Source: Phaseolus vulgaris (Eukaryota > Streptophyta > Magnoliopsida > Fabales > Fabaceae). Taken from it: a stretch of 64,000 bases of DNA. The position numbers and the translations under genes are program-made. Within the stretch, counting starts at the first letter, position 1. The number at the start of each line of letters is the position of its first letter. The stretch spans positions 25,269,520 to 25,333,519 of the forward strand of contig NC_023758.2 in assembly GCF_000499845.2 (NCBI RefSeq), read 5' to 3'. Below are positions 22,981 through 33,739 of the stretch, one piece after another. Below the pieces are notes generated by a model. The model saw nothing but the letters and a program-made list of their open reading frames with translations. It did not search any database and was not told the DNA's origin.

Positions 22981-24144
22981 TTAATTATCATTTGAAAAAA
23001 ATTATTTTCTCTTAAATCAAACACTCTTCCTATCTTAAAATAGACAAATATTTTTTATGTGTTTTGAATAAATAAAAATGATTTTTTATATTTTAATCAA
23101 ATAACATACACTTATTTTATTTTATTTAAAAGTTTAATATTCACAAAACTTAACAAAACATTAAATAATTTAATAAAGTGAGATACAATTGTTTCTAACG
23201 AATCTGTTTTTATTCTATTAGGTCAAATACTAATTTTATTTGGTTTTATTTAGGATATTGTAGTTATTGTTATTCGGTGAGTTTTCACATAATAGTGCGA
23301 TTTAAAAAATTAAATACAAAATTTTAATTACATATTAAAAATCAAAAACAGAATCTCAGTTACATATATGTTTGTTAAAACAATATAAAAAATTAATTTG
23401 CAACATAAATAATATTTAATAAAAAATAAAACAGTAAACTGGAAAAATATAAACATAAAAACAGTAAAATATCAAAAATTAATTTGCAACATAAATAATA
23501 TTTAATAAAAAATAAAACAGTAAACTGGAAAAAAATAAACATGAAAACAGTAAATCCTAAATCAAAATAAATTGTTTTATGTATATTTTAAAAAAATTAT
23601 CACGCGTAAACCTTAAACACAAACGTTTAATCAAACAGTGAACATGAAAAAAAAAAAAAAAACTGTAAATATGGATGAACCTACCTCTAGGAAAACCAAT
23701 GAATAACAAGAAAGAAAAAGAGAAAGAGTAGCACTTAATCACAACCATTCAAAAAAAGCGAAGAAGAACAAGATAGAACTGTCACTAAAACTAGATAAAA
23801 ATAATTATTATACCTAATTAATTTAATAATAATAAAATCTCATAATTAATTATACTGCATTAGCTTTTAATTTAAAAAATAAAATCTTCATACATTTTTA
23901 TATATTTCCAAAAAAGTTATTGATGAATTACAAAAATCCTATAAAATACGCACAACATAAAATAACATTTAGCCATCTTACTTTTTCATCTCCAAAACTA
24001 AGTTCTTTAGAATGAAACAAATAACAAATATCTAAGAAAATGCATATAATATATGAATCTACATATTAAAATTGTTATATCCTATTGCAAGCTCTCCTCA
24101 CATGTACAGCATATAAAAATATGTTACTTCAAATGTAGTTTTAA
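22981..24144. repeat. AT-rich spacer with an 86-bp tandem duplication
   Basis: No gene is supported. AATTAATTTGCAACATAAAT with AATATTTAATAAAAAATAAA and ACAGTAAACTGGAAAAA occurs at 23,391 and again at 23,477, nearly identical. Confidence 0.8.
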
Positions 24145-24480
24145 TCTATACCTATATATAAAGGAGATTTCCCACTTTAACTGCTCTAAATTGTTTTCCT
24201 ACTTTATCCTTGCTTAATATTTTGTTTTATCAATTTATTTTAATTATTTGGACATTTTGGATTCTCCACTTTAACTGCTCTAAATTGTTTTCCTATTTTA
24301 TCCTTACTTAATATTTTGTTTTATCAATTTCCTACTTTATCCTTGTTTAATATTTTGTTTTATCAATTTATTTTGGTTATTTGGACATTTTGGATTCTTC
24401 ACTTTAACTGCTCTAAATTGTTTTCCTATTTTATCCTTACTTAATATTTTGTTTTATCAATTTATTTTGGTTATTTAGAC
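24145..24480 (+). repeat. Helitron-like 5' end with ~94-bp tandem units
   Basis: TCTATACCTATATATAAAGG preceded by A fits the 5' end of many plant Helitrons (insertion between A and T, start TC). It runs into tandem copies of ACTTTAACTGCTCTAAATTG ... CTTAATATTTTGTTTTATCA starting at 24,174, 24,268 and 24,401, with an extra ~39-bp partial copy in the second. No matching 3' hairpin-CTRR end was found on this strand, so the Helitron call is tentative; the tandem repeats are certain. Confidence 0.5.
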
Positions 24481-24509
24481 ATTTTATAATTTTAGAAGTT
24501 AATAAAACA

Positions 24510-24770
24510 ATTTTTTAATTTTATTTTATTTGTTCTCACTACTTAACTGACAGGAAAGTGGAGAGAAATGAGTTACTTTTCTGTTTTAAACTAATATTCT
24601 TCTTTATTAAATAAGCGTTTTTTAATTTTAAAATTTTATTTTATTTGTTCTCATGGGGGAGAAATTTGTTACTTTTCTGTTTTAAAACTAATATTCTTCT
24701 TTATTAAATAAGCGTTTTTTAATTTTAAAATTTTATTTTATTTGTTCTCACTTAATGGGCAGGAGAGTGG
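24510..24770. repeat. TTTTATTTTATTTGTTCTCA repeats
   Basis: Three imperfect copies (about 24,519, 24,640 and 24,728) of a block containing ATTTTATTTTATTTGTTCTC, with TGTTACTTTTCTGTTTTAAA and CTAATATTCTTCTTTATTAA between the first two and the next. Confidence 0.75.
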
Positions 24771-25235
24771 AGAGATTGATACGTTTTATTAGAGAAGAGT
24801 GGAGAGAGAGGGGTGAAATGTGGGTTTATGCACGGTTACTTTTTTTTTAGGCAAAAAAAATTATATATAAGAAAACTATGAGAGAGGAAGAATATAGAAA
24901 CATCTTAAAAACTATTGTCTGATGCTATTTGATATTCTTTCTACAGCGCAAATTCAATTTTGGTATTCTCTCAACAAATTCAATTTTTCTGCGTTTTCTT
25001 TCATATTTCTCAAGCACAAGAGGAAGAAGGAGATAGAGAAGAAAAAATCGAGAAGTTCCAAGCTGTGATGCTCAGCGTGAGCAAACGCCTTCATTATTGA
25101 CCCTACCAACATCTAAATGCAAGCACACACAATTTTCCTTGGCTGCCACTATGCCTCCCGCCTTCTCAAAATTCTAATTTTGAGATTATGAAACAGTGTA
25201 TTACTGTTCCTGATTTTAAGTACTTGATTAAATGA
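24771..25235. other. spacer, no gene recognised
   Basis: Mixed AT-rich sequence. CAAGAGGAAGAAGGAGATAG and a following less AT-rich stretch (about 25,020-25,180) resemble a 5' UTR but no continuing frame or exon is seen. Confidence 0.35.
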
Positions 25236-26460
25236 TACGCAATTAATTTAATAATAATCGAATTAAATGATTAGTGATCATTACATAAAAATAACGTTTT
25301 TTCCCATGTTTCACATAGTCATGCTTCATGCTTCTCATGTTTATCAATTTATGCATGCTTCTCATCATCATGCTCATCATGTTTTCAAATTTTTTTAGAA
25401 TTTGTGAAGTTATTCAAAATGAAAAGGATTTGAAAATTAAATCTTCAATAAAAAAAAAATTCATGTGTCTAATATGATTATAATAAATTTGTATCATTCA
25501 TATCATAATTATTATCATTCTCTTTCAAAAAAATTGCCTAATTTTTTTATGTGCATAGTATGATTATGATGTATATCATTCATATAATAATTATTGTCAT
25601 CATCTTTTAAACCTAAAATTTAATATATATATATATATATATATTCTTGGTTTAGTATTATTGTATTGATTTAAATAAATAAAAAAGACACTTATCTATA
25701 TAAGTCATTGTGTGATAAAAAGAAAACGTTTATTTACAAGTCATTATAAAAAAATAAAATAATATATATATATATATATATATATGGGATTTCAAATTAG
25801 GTAAGTTTAAATTTTGTGAAATGTTAATTTTTGTTTAAATAGTTTGTTTGAATTCTTTTGGTAAAATGTGATTTTAACAACTTAAAATATTAAACACAGT
25901 CCTATTAAGGAAATAATGATTATCAAATTTTACACACACAATTATTATACTTAATTATTGTACTTTATTATACGCAATTAATTTGATAATGATAGAATCT
26001 AGTGATTACATAAAAAGAACGTTTTGTCTCATGCTTAGTATTCATGTGTCATACATTTTTGTTTGAATAGTTTGTTTGAATTCTCTTGGTAAAATTTTAT
26101 TTTAACTACATTAAATATAAACACAATCATATTAAGTAAATAATGATTATCAAATTATACGCAATAATTGTACGTAATTATTGTACTCAATTATACGCGA
26201 TTATACGCAATTGATTTGATAATGATAGAATCAGTGATCACTACATAAAAAGAATGTTTTTTCATGTTTCGCATCATGCTTCACATAATCATGCTTCTCA
26301 ATTTCATGCTCATCATGTTTTTAAAAAAATTTGGGAATTTTTGAAGTTATTCAAAATGAAAAGGATTTGAAAATTAAAGGATTTTTCATGTGTCTAGTAT
26401 GATTATGATGTATTTATATCATCATATCATAATTATTATCATTCTCTTTCAAACTTAAAA

Positions 26461-26499
<39 letters not shown>

Positions 26500-26612
26500 T
26501 TTAGTATTATTTTAATCGTGTAAATAAATAAAAAAGACACTTATCTATATAAGTCATTGTGTGATAAAAAAAGGAAACGTTTATTTATAAGTCATTGTGA
26601 ACATATATAAGG
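25236..26612. repeat. nested direct repeats with (TA)n tracts
   Basis: A block with CGCAATTAATTT-ATAAT-AT, TGATTACATAAAAAGAACG and TTTT-CATG-TT begins near 25,249, 25,975 and 26,209. Another block (TTGGTTTAGTATTATT, then AAAAAAGACACTTATCTATA and AGTCATTGTGTGATAAAA) occurs at about 25,645 and 26,495. Pure (TA)n tracts lie near 25,625, 25,763 and 26,465. No coding signal. Confidence 0.75.
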
Positions 26613-28520
26613 GTATCCTAAAGTCGGTTCCCAAGAATCCTAAGGTTCCTAACAATCAAATTAACATCCATGGACCCAAATTTATTAGGGGACCAGATCT
26701 TGCCACCTGATCTTAATTTTTCTAGGATTTTTTTATGAGAATATATTTTTAAAGAATCTGTGCATATATTTTTTTTTATGAAACTAACAATTCTGAGCAA
26801 GGTCCAACAAAGATCAGTACAAAAGAAGATGAGCAAAATATATCTTTTTGAAGAACCTGGAAAACTGTATAGAAAATCAACCGGTTGATTATGCGAAACT
26901 AACGATTGAAAATCTGCAGATCAATCAGGGTGTGTCTACTAGAAGGATTGTAGTAAACTTCTGCAATCATACAACGTTTGTCTTGAAGATTGAACCAAAG
27001 AAAATCAATGGTGCACTCAAAGATGAACATTGAACTACTGCTATGCATGAGGAGCTTAACCAAATTGTAAGGAATGATGTATGGTTTTTGGTTCCTAGAA
27101 CAACTCAAATGAATGTCATAGTAACAAAATGGGTTTTCATAAACAAATCAGATGATTCAGGGGTCATCACAAGGAATAAGGCAAGACTTGTTGCTAAGGG
27201 ATACAACCAAGAAGAAGGGAATGGTGAGACTTTAACACCAGTAACAAGGTTAGAAGCTGTGAGACTCTTACTAGCCTTTGCTTGCATGAATGGATTCAAG
27301 CTCTTTCAGATGACGTGAATAGCGCTTTCCTAAATGGAATAGTGAATGAAGAAATCTTTGTATCACAACCACCCGAGTTTGAAGCCCACCTACATCCTAA
27401 TCATGCATACAAGCTGAAGAAAGCCTTGTATGGTCTTAAGCAAGCACCAAGGAAGTGGTATGAAAGGTTAAGTAGTTTTCTTCTATCTCACCACTATGAA
27501 AGAGGAAAGATTGACACAACTCTTTTCATTAAAAAGTCTAATTCTACTGTAATCTTAGTCCAAATATATGTTGATAACATTATTTTTTACTTTTCTAATG
27601 ATAAACTATGTGAAGAATTTGTAACAACAACGCAAGGGGAGTTTGAGATGTCAATGATGGGGGAACTCTCCTTCTTTCTTGGCTTGCAGATCAAGCAATC
27701 CAAAGAAGGCATCTTCTTATGTCAATCTAAGTATTGTAAAGACATTCTCAAAAAGTTTGAGATGGAAAGCTGTAAAGGTGCAACAACACCAATGTCTACA
27801 AACTATTACTTGAGTGCTGATGAAGCTGGAACAACAATGGACCAAACTAAGTACAGGGGGTTGATTGGTTCCTTACTACATCTTACTGCAAGTAGACCTG
27901 ATATTATGTTTGTTGTTTGCCTTTGTGCAAGGTTTCAATCCAGTCCAAGAGAATCTCATCTTAAAGCTGCCAAGAGAATCCAAAAATATCTTAAAGGAAC
28001 AACATCTGTGGGTTTATGGTATCCTTCACACTCTCCTATTCATTTAGTTGGATACTCTGATTCTGATTTTGCAGGATGTAAATTGGATAGAAAGAGCACA
28101 AGTGGGACATGCCATCTACTTGGTTCAAGCCTTATATCATGGCACAACAAAAAGAAAGCTTGTGTAGCCTTGTCAACTACTGAAGCTGAGTACATAGTTG
28201 CAGGGAGCTGTTGTGCATAAATCTTATGAATTAAGCAACAGTCATAGGACTTTGGGTTGAAGTCAGCAAGGTCCCTTTATTTTGTGACAACACAAATGCA
28301 ATAAATCTAAAAAAAAAAATCAGATTCAGCATTCTAGAACCAAATACATTGAGATTCGACATCACTTTATTCGTGATCATGTCAGTAATGGTGATAGTGA
28401 GATTCAATTTGTTGCCACTGAAAGACAACTTGCAGACATCTTCACAAAACCCTTATCCAAAGACATGTTTTATTCATTAAGAAATGAATTGGGAATAATT
28501 GATCTACAAGCCTTACCTTG
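26605..28520 (+). pseudogene. Ty1-copia (SIRE-like) pol, internally deleted
   Basis: A remnant of the upstream gag/protease region (PKNPKVPNNQINIHGPKF, about 26,633-26,690) is joined to reverse transcriptase at about 27,043. RT motifs run through WVFINKSDDSGVITRNKARL, VAKGYNQEEG, YGLKQAPRKWYERL, the active site IYVDNI and FFLGLQIKQSKEGIFLCQSK. RNase H follows with GYSDSDFAGCKLDRKSTSGT, LSTTEAEYI, HSRTKYIEIRHHFIRDHV and QLADIFTKPLSKDMF. Integrase and most of protease are absent. Breaks: a stop at about 27,031, a frameshift near 27,310 and a stop plus shifts near 28,217-28,310. The active site is YVDN instead of YVDD. Confidence 0.9.
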
Positions 28521-28570
28521 AATCTATGTTTTTTTTAACTCTTTCTATCATTTTATTTGTGAAGACAAAT

Positions 28571-29998
28571 AGGGGGAGAAGTGAGCTTTGGGTTGTAATG
28601 TTCCTATATCTGCATCTGTTTTGTTTTTCACATTTGATTGAACATTGCTCTAACTAGTTTTTTGACTTGTTATAAACTCTGATACATATTTTAACTGGTT
28701 ATTCCTGTGAAATAAGCAATTGTTTTTCTGGTACTGCACCTATGCATGCTTGGCTGGTTTCTCACATTGATTTGACTGATGTTCCTCTTTGGAAATCACA
28801 TAGTGAAAACTAGTTTATAGTGCCTGATTAATCTAGAATAGATTATCCCGTATTTCTATTTTTGCTTGTGAATGCAGGTTAAGCAAGATTCTAAACAGGA
28901 CATTCCAAAACACATCTCAGGGATTTGTCTTCATCAAATATGGGAAGATTGTAGAACATGAAAGCTTTGATGAACCAAATCTGTGATGAGGGCTCAATGC
29001 TTTGTTGCTTTGATTGAAGCTTAGTTCTAGGGTGTTTAGAATTATTGTAAAGTTCATTCTTAATCCTATGCACAAACTGAATCAATATGTTTTAAAAGAG
29101 AAAAATGTTTTTAAGCAAAGAGAAAAACAACCGGTTGAATTCACGATATAATCGGTTGTTTTACACTTAGCTTGTTTGAAGGTTTTCAAAACTGTTTTTG
29201 ACTTGGTTGACTAACTGTCGATTAAAATGACATTTCAACCGGTTGATTGTCACATTCCTTAACAACTTCTCAAAAACCTATTAAATTTGTTTTCAGTTGA
29301 ATTAAAAACTGTTTTGGCTCGTGATTAACTGCCTAAAACGGCTAGATTTAAGAGTTATAAATATGGTTTCTCTTTGTATTAAAATATACACAAAAAGTGA
29401 GATTGAAAACGTTTTTGACAAGAGATTTGATTCAAAGTTTTGCAAGATTGCTTAGAGGCTGTGCATGTGCATTGGTTCAAGAACTGGTCTTAGGAACTCT
29501 ATGATTCCTGAAATACCAGGTGTAATCTGTTCCTTTTTTATTCTTGTAATTGTTTTTTTTCTATACTTGTAAAGTTTGTTAACCTGTAAGGTCAGAGGGT
29601 GTTCTGACTGTGGTTGTGTGGAAAGCAAAGAGGGTGAGTGTTCTTATGTGGTCAAGATCACCTCTTTGTGGTGATTGAGTGTGTGTAATCTGTGATTGAT
29701 TACTAGTGGAATACCCAATGGTTGTTCTGGGGACTGGATGTAGCTCAGGGTTGAGTGAACCAGTATAAATTGATTGTGTAATCTCTCACTCTCTCTCACT
29801 CATTATAAACTGTTTGATTTGATTTTTGTCTTTGTTGTTATAAACGAAATTTCAACCGATTGTTTTTCTGCAAACAATTTTAATTGCTTTGATTGTTTGG
29901 TTTCCTTGATTGCTCCTTCTGTGATTGTTGATAAAACTTCATTCTTATTCAATCTTTGCGAAAATCTTTTGTCAAACAATTCACTCCTCTTCTCAGCC
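28571..29998 (+). mobile_element. polypurine tract and 3' LTR of the copia element
   Basis: AGGGGGAGAAGTG (28,571-28,583) is the polypurine tract. The LTR starts at 28,594 (TGTAATGTTCC) or a few bases earlier. It contains several AACCGGTTGA-like palindromes (about 29,130, 29,150 and 29,239), a TATA-like TTATAAATATGG near 29,355 and a late region with GATGTAGCTCAGGGTTGAGT and GAACCAGTATAAA, familiar from legume SIRE-type LTRs. It breaks off at about 29,998 against the next element, a little before an expected end and PBS. Confidence 0.65.
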
Positions 29999-31255
29999 TC
30001 CAGGGCCACCACTCTATCATTCGTATTGTCAGCTTCAAAACTGACTTGGCGTACTTTCTCTTCCAGCAACCCCATCGCCTCAAGGGTCGTCTTCAACGAG
30101 CTGGAGGACTTGTCCAGTTCTGCTTTTAACTTCGCCACCTCTCCAGCTCATCCCCAAGCATCTAACTCACCACGAGCGAGCGACTCAGCATCTCGATTAG
30201 TCCCGAAACAAGTCACTCATGGGAGCAACCATAAGGATACTTTCCTCCTCATACGTCATCGCCACTTGAACACCTCAGGCAAGTTGGAGGCGTTTTCATG
30301 GCACCGAGGCGAATACGAAGACGATCCCGCCTCCAAACGAGATCGGGGTCGAGGCCCTTTAGTTGGACGCCCCCTCTTCTTTGAATTTACGGGTTGTTCG
30401 ACCGAGGGGACTAGGTCAATGATTGGCGCAAATGTTCCAACACCTATCAACTCAATAGACCCCTTTTGTCTTTAGGCGGTGTGTCGCTTCAATTGCTTCA
30501 GTACATTGTTAGATTTTGGGTACATGTGCGACATAATTTTTGCAAAGTCAGAGAAAATTAAGCACATGGTAAACATGGAGAAAGAAAATAAGTATATTAA
30601 AATGAAACATACCAGCTAAATCGACCCATCTTTGGGATGACTCGTATAAGGTCATAAGTTTCTGAGTAGGGAGCCTATTCGAAAGCTGATCAAGTATGTG
30701 AAAGACTTCTTTGTCTTGCAAAGTCATGGTGGACCTCGGCCAAGATGAATAATGAATTGACGATTGTGTCCAATGAAAGGGGATTTTGGGTTTCCCCTTT
30801 AAGTCATAAAAGTATGGCCTACCATCCGGCTTGATGAACATTTTAAAATACCTCTCCTTGAAATGTTTATAAGATGAGGTGAAGTGTGTGAAAAGAATAC
30901 TGCCCGGACGGCTACATAAAGATAACCAATCCACAGGGTGAGTCGGTCGAAATTATAATAAAACAAAAAAGATTGAGGGGACAACTTCAACCTAAAGGCA
31001 TCACAAATTAGCCTAAAGGCCTGGAGGGCCACCCATGCATTTGGGTGCAATTGGGTAAGAGCAACGTTAAAGATCCTAAGGACCCCCCATGCTAGAGAAC
31101 CTAGAAAAGGAAGCAATTACTAACCTCTTGATGCAAAAGCCCAAAAAATACAATGGAAAGAAGGTTGACAAAGCACTCGACAGTTGGACAACTATTGATA
31201 AACTCAACAATACTGAAACTGAAAGCAAAAGCAAACGTAATAATGTTCAACAAAC
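29999..31255 (-). pseudogene. antisense extra gene of Tat element, copy 2 (transposase_28-like)
   Basis: Minus-strand remnant homologous to copies 1 and 3. The core LTQLHPNAWVALQAF lies at about 31,030-31,075. Further on come SFLFYYNFDRLTLW, GRPYFYDLKGKPKIPFHW and RLPTQKLMTLYESSQRWVDL, ending ALA-type G|GTATGT at 30,613, the same phase-1 donor as in the other copies. No acceptor AG is recognisable. Later pieces encode a basic segment (SKKRGRPTKGPRPRSR) and a coiled coil (VRQVSFEADNTNDRVVALEA). The N-terminal third is missing between the promoter and the LTQLHPN core, and the 3' end is cut by the copia junction at about 29,999. Confidence 0.75.
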
Positions 31256-31270
31256 ATCTCTATTTATAGA
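31256..31270 (-). promoter_or_regulatory. TATA box of antisense gene, copy 2
   Basis: CTCTATAAATAGAG on the minus strand is a strong plant TATA box. It points at the antisense gene and lies about 275 bp inside the 3' LTR start at 31,545. It cannot serve the retrotransposon itself, which reads the other way. Confidence 0.6.
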
Positions 31271-31531
31271 GAAGAAGAGAAGAGAGAATGAAATATCCTC
31301 TTTTTTGCAATCTTAAGATCCTCATCCATCCAAGGGTGTACAGTGCTCGACATTTGAAACAACATGGTCTCACCACCATTAGATCTAATTCATCAAACAG
31401 TAAAACGCTCAAACAACATGCTGACAAGATGTGCGTCAAGTTTCTGACAAAGCATTTAATTTGTCTGTCACTTCTCACCTCAAGATACCCAACAGTCATA
31501 TCTCAACTCTTCAGAAGTAAACATTCCTTGA

Positions 31532-31860
31532 GTCTGGGGACAAGTGTATTGGTCAACACTAGATGAGCCACATCACTCGGTCTCGGTGACCGACCGACCA
31601 GTTCAAGACAAATTTAAAACACTTACAATAAATAACAGTTAAGACAATTGCAAGAACTCCTTGAAAATTAAGGATATATCCCACCAAATTCGAGTAACAC
31701 TTCGAGAAATTAGGGAACCTCCCTAAAATAAAGCTAACATTGATACGATAGATTCGACCCATTACAACAGATAACGCATGACTAAACACTATAAATAAAC
31801 CTTACAGAACTGTACAACCAATTCCAGATACTATCTAGCCTACTTTGTCTATACAAGTAA
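31532..31860 (+). mobile_element. polypurine tract and 3' LTR of Tat-type copy 2
   Basis: GAGTCTGGGGACAAG is followed by TGTATTGGTCAACACTAG, the LTR start at 31,545, resembling TGTACTGGTAGGC of the element at 54,359. A TATA box ACTATAAATAAACC lies near 31,788. The end is not defined; I see no clear LTR signal past about 31,860. Confidence 0.6.
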
Positions 31861-33170
31861 AAAAAAATGTTATCTTCCCATACATCAATTACACTTTCAC
31901 ACTTTTATTCGGATTTGAGTTTAATTTAAGATAGGAAGAAATTGACTAATAGTAACCTCTAATGTACATAATGTTTGATTATGGTGAAGACTATACCTAA
32001 AGTTTATTTTCCCTAGAACATAATTGATTTTGATCATTTACCCATTGTTATGGTTGATGCCCTAAAGAATTGATATTGACTCTAGGAACCCTTTTACAGT
32101 ATTATAAAAGTATCATAATAAAATTTTACATAAATAATGTTTACGGATAAAAATAAATATAATATATTGATAGGTGAATATTCCATTTTCTGTATGCATC
32201 TTTCGCGTTATTTTTTTGCAATTAAATTTCTGCTGCCATTTGATGTTATCTTTTGCAGTGAAATTCATACTAGTATATACTTGAAGACTAATTTGGTGAA
32301 ATCTTTGGCTGTGAAGGAAAAGTATATAGTTGCTTGTATGGATCTTTGGAAAAGATGGTTTGGAAAATGACTTACTTATTTGGAGTTCGAATTTAATCAC
32401 TATTTGGTATGTATGGTTTGTTCGAAAATTAAATGCCTTATTTAGATATTGAATGAATTTTCTATATTAAGCACTTATTTGTCTTTTTAATAGGTCAAAA
32501 TAATTCATAGACATTGGATCGTTTTGACAGATCTATCGCTGAGTATGCTTGGAAAAGATGTCATCATTCCCTCTCAAGCTAAACTATTTGTTATTTTTTA
32601 CCTATGAAATATCAACACTAGATCTGATACTCTAAACTCCAAATCAAACAAGCAGTAACAAAGGAAAACAGTCTAGATTGAACCTTGAAAGAAAAGCGAT
32701 ATCTCTTTTCACAAGAGAAATTATAAGATCTAATATGTTGAATCTCAACAACAACAAAAAACAGAACACCCAGCTGTTTTAAGAAATAGCGAAAGAATAA
32801 TACGCTTACAACGCCCTGAGCAATCCCCCAAATGATTTTAACTGGAATCCCTCACAGTATAGCGAAATCCCCCAAATGATTTTAACTGGAATCCCTCAAA
32901 GTATAATAAAAATCGCAGACATGTTAACCAAGGGTGCTGGCTCCAGCAATAATCCCCAAAGGGTTTTAATTTGAGGTGAAAATAAAAAATCCCTCTTACA
33001 TAGACTAAACCTTAAATCAATAAACAAGATATCTTTAACTAATTCGCGATAAGCCTAAAGAATATTTGTAATGGAAACAAAAAGTTGTACATAAACTTTA
33101 CAGCGAATTCAATTAGTTGAAAAAAGACCAATCACAGTTCCCTCTTCCATCCAAATTAAAGGAGACAAAC
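31861..33170. other. spacer with a short duplication
   Basis: No gene is supported. CCCAAATGATTTTAACTGGA with ATCCCTCA-AGTATA repeats at about 32,828 and 32,872. An AT-rich stretch at 32,110-32,400 is open on both strands but has no domain. Confidence 0.45.
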
Positions 33171-33306
33171 CCTAAGACTGCAGACTATAATTTTCCTTTT
33201 TTAGCATAAACTCAAATGTCATGTCAGCAAAATTGAGATTCCACCGAAAACAAAGAAATATCTGATTGAATAAAAGATAAGGATAATAAGAATCGAAATT
33301 CATACC

Positions 33307-33700
33307 TCGTGATTTACGTTTTGTTTTGCAAGATGGATTAAACCCCGGTAAAATAAACCCACAAATTGACATCATTTTGCATGAATGATCAGAAACGTCT
33401 TCCACAAATTAAAACTAATAATGGTGGAGCAACAAAAACGGTTCAGATCATTGCACGCAAAATGATGATAATTGAATGGGTTGCAAAGGGGAGAGAACCC
33501 TCCGTTGAGTAATTAGGGCAAATGAAATTGAAAGAAACTGTGGAATAAGAAAGAATCAATCACTTGAAACAATATTATAGATCTGACAAACAGATAAAGG
33601 CTGCGTTTAGCTCTTTGTGGGCTCTCTAGAAACTGAATAAACGTTGTTTCTTCACGCAACTCCATCGATTCTATATACACCCAATAGATCAAGTGAAAAG
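33307..33700 (-). pseudogene. orphan promoter and first exon of an unidentified gene
   Basis: On the minus strand a TATA-like GTGTATATAGAATCG (about 33,666-33,680) is followed by a long leader and an ATG at about 33,375. The frame begins MMSICGFILPGFNPSCKTKR and ends KSR at CACGAG|GTATGA, a good donor at about 33,307. Nothing further downstream on this strand looks like a second exon; transposon sequence begins about 1.4 kb away. I do not recognise the protein. It may be the truncated start of a host gene or chance. Confidence 0.35.
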
Positions 33701-33739
33701 ACCATTTGTTCCTTAAAAAAAATACAATCATTAACTTTT

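Noticed and set aside
32113..32400. possible gene in AT-rich DNA open on both strands
   Set aside because: Open frames follow low complexity; no motif, no splice context. A hint of copia RNase H (KEKYIVACMDLW) is too weak to call.
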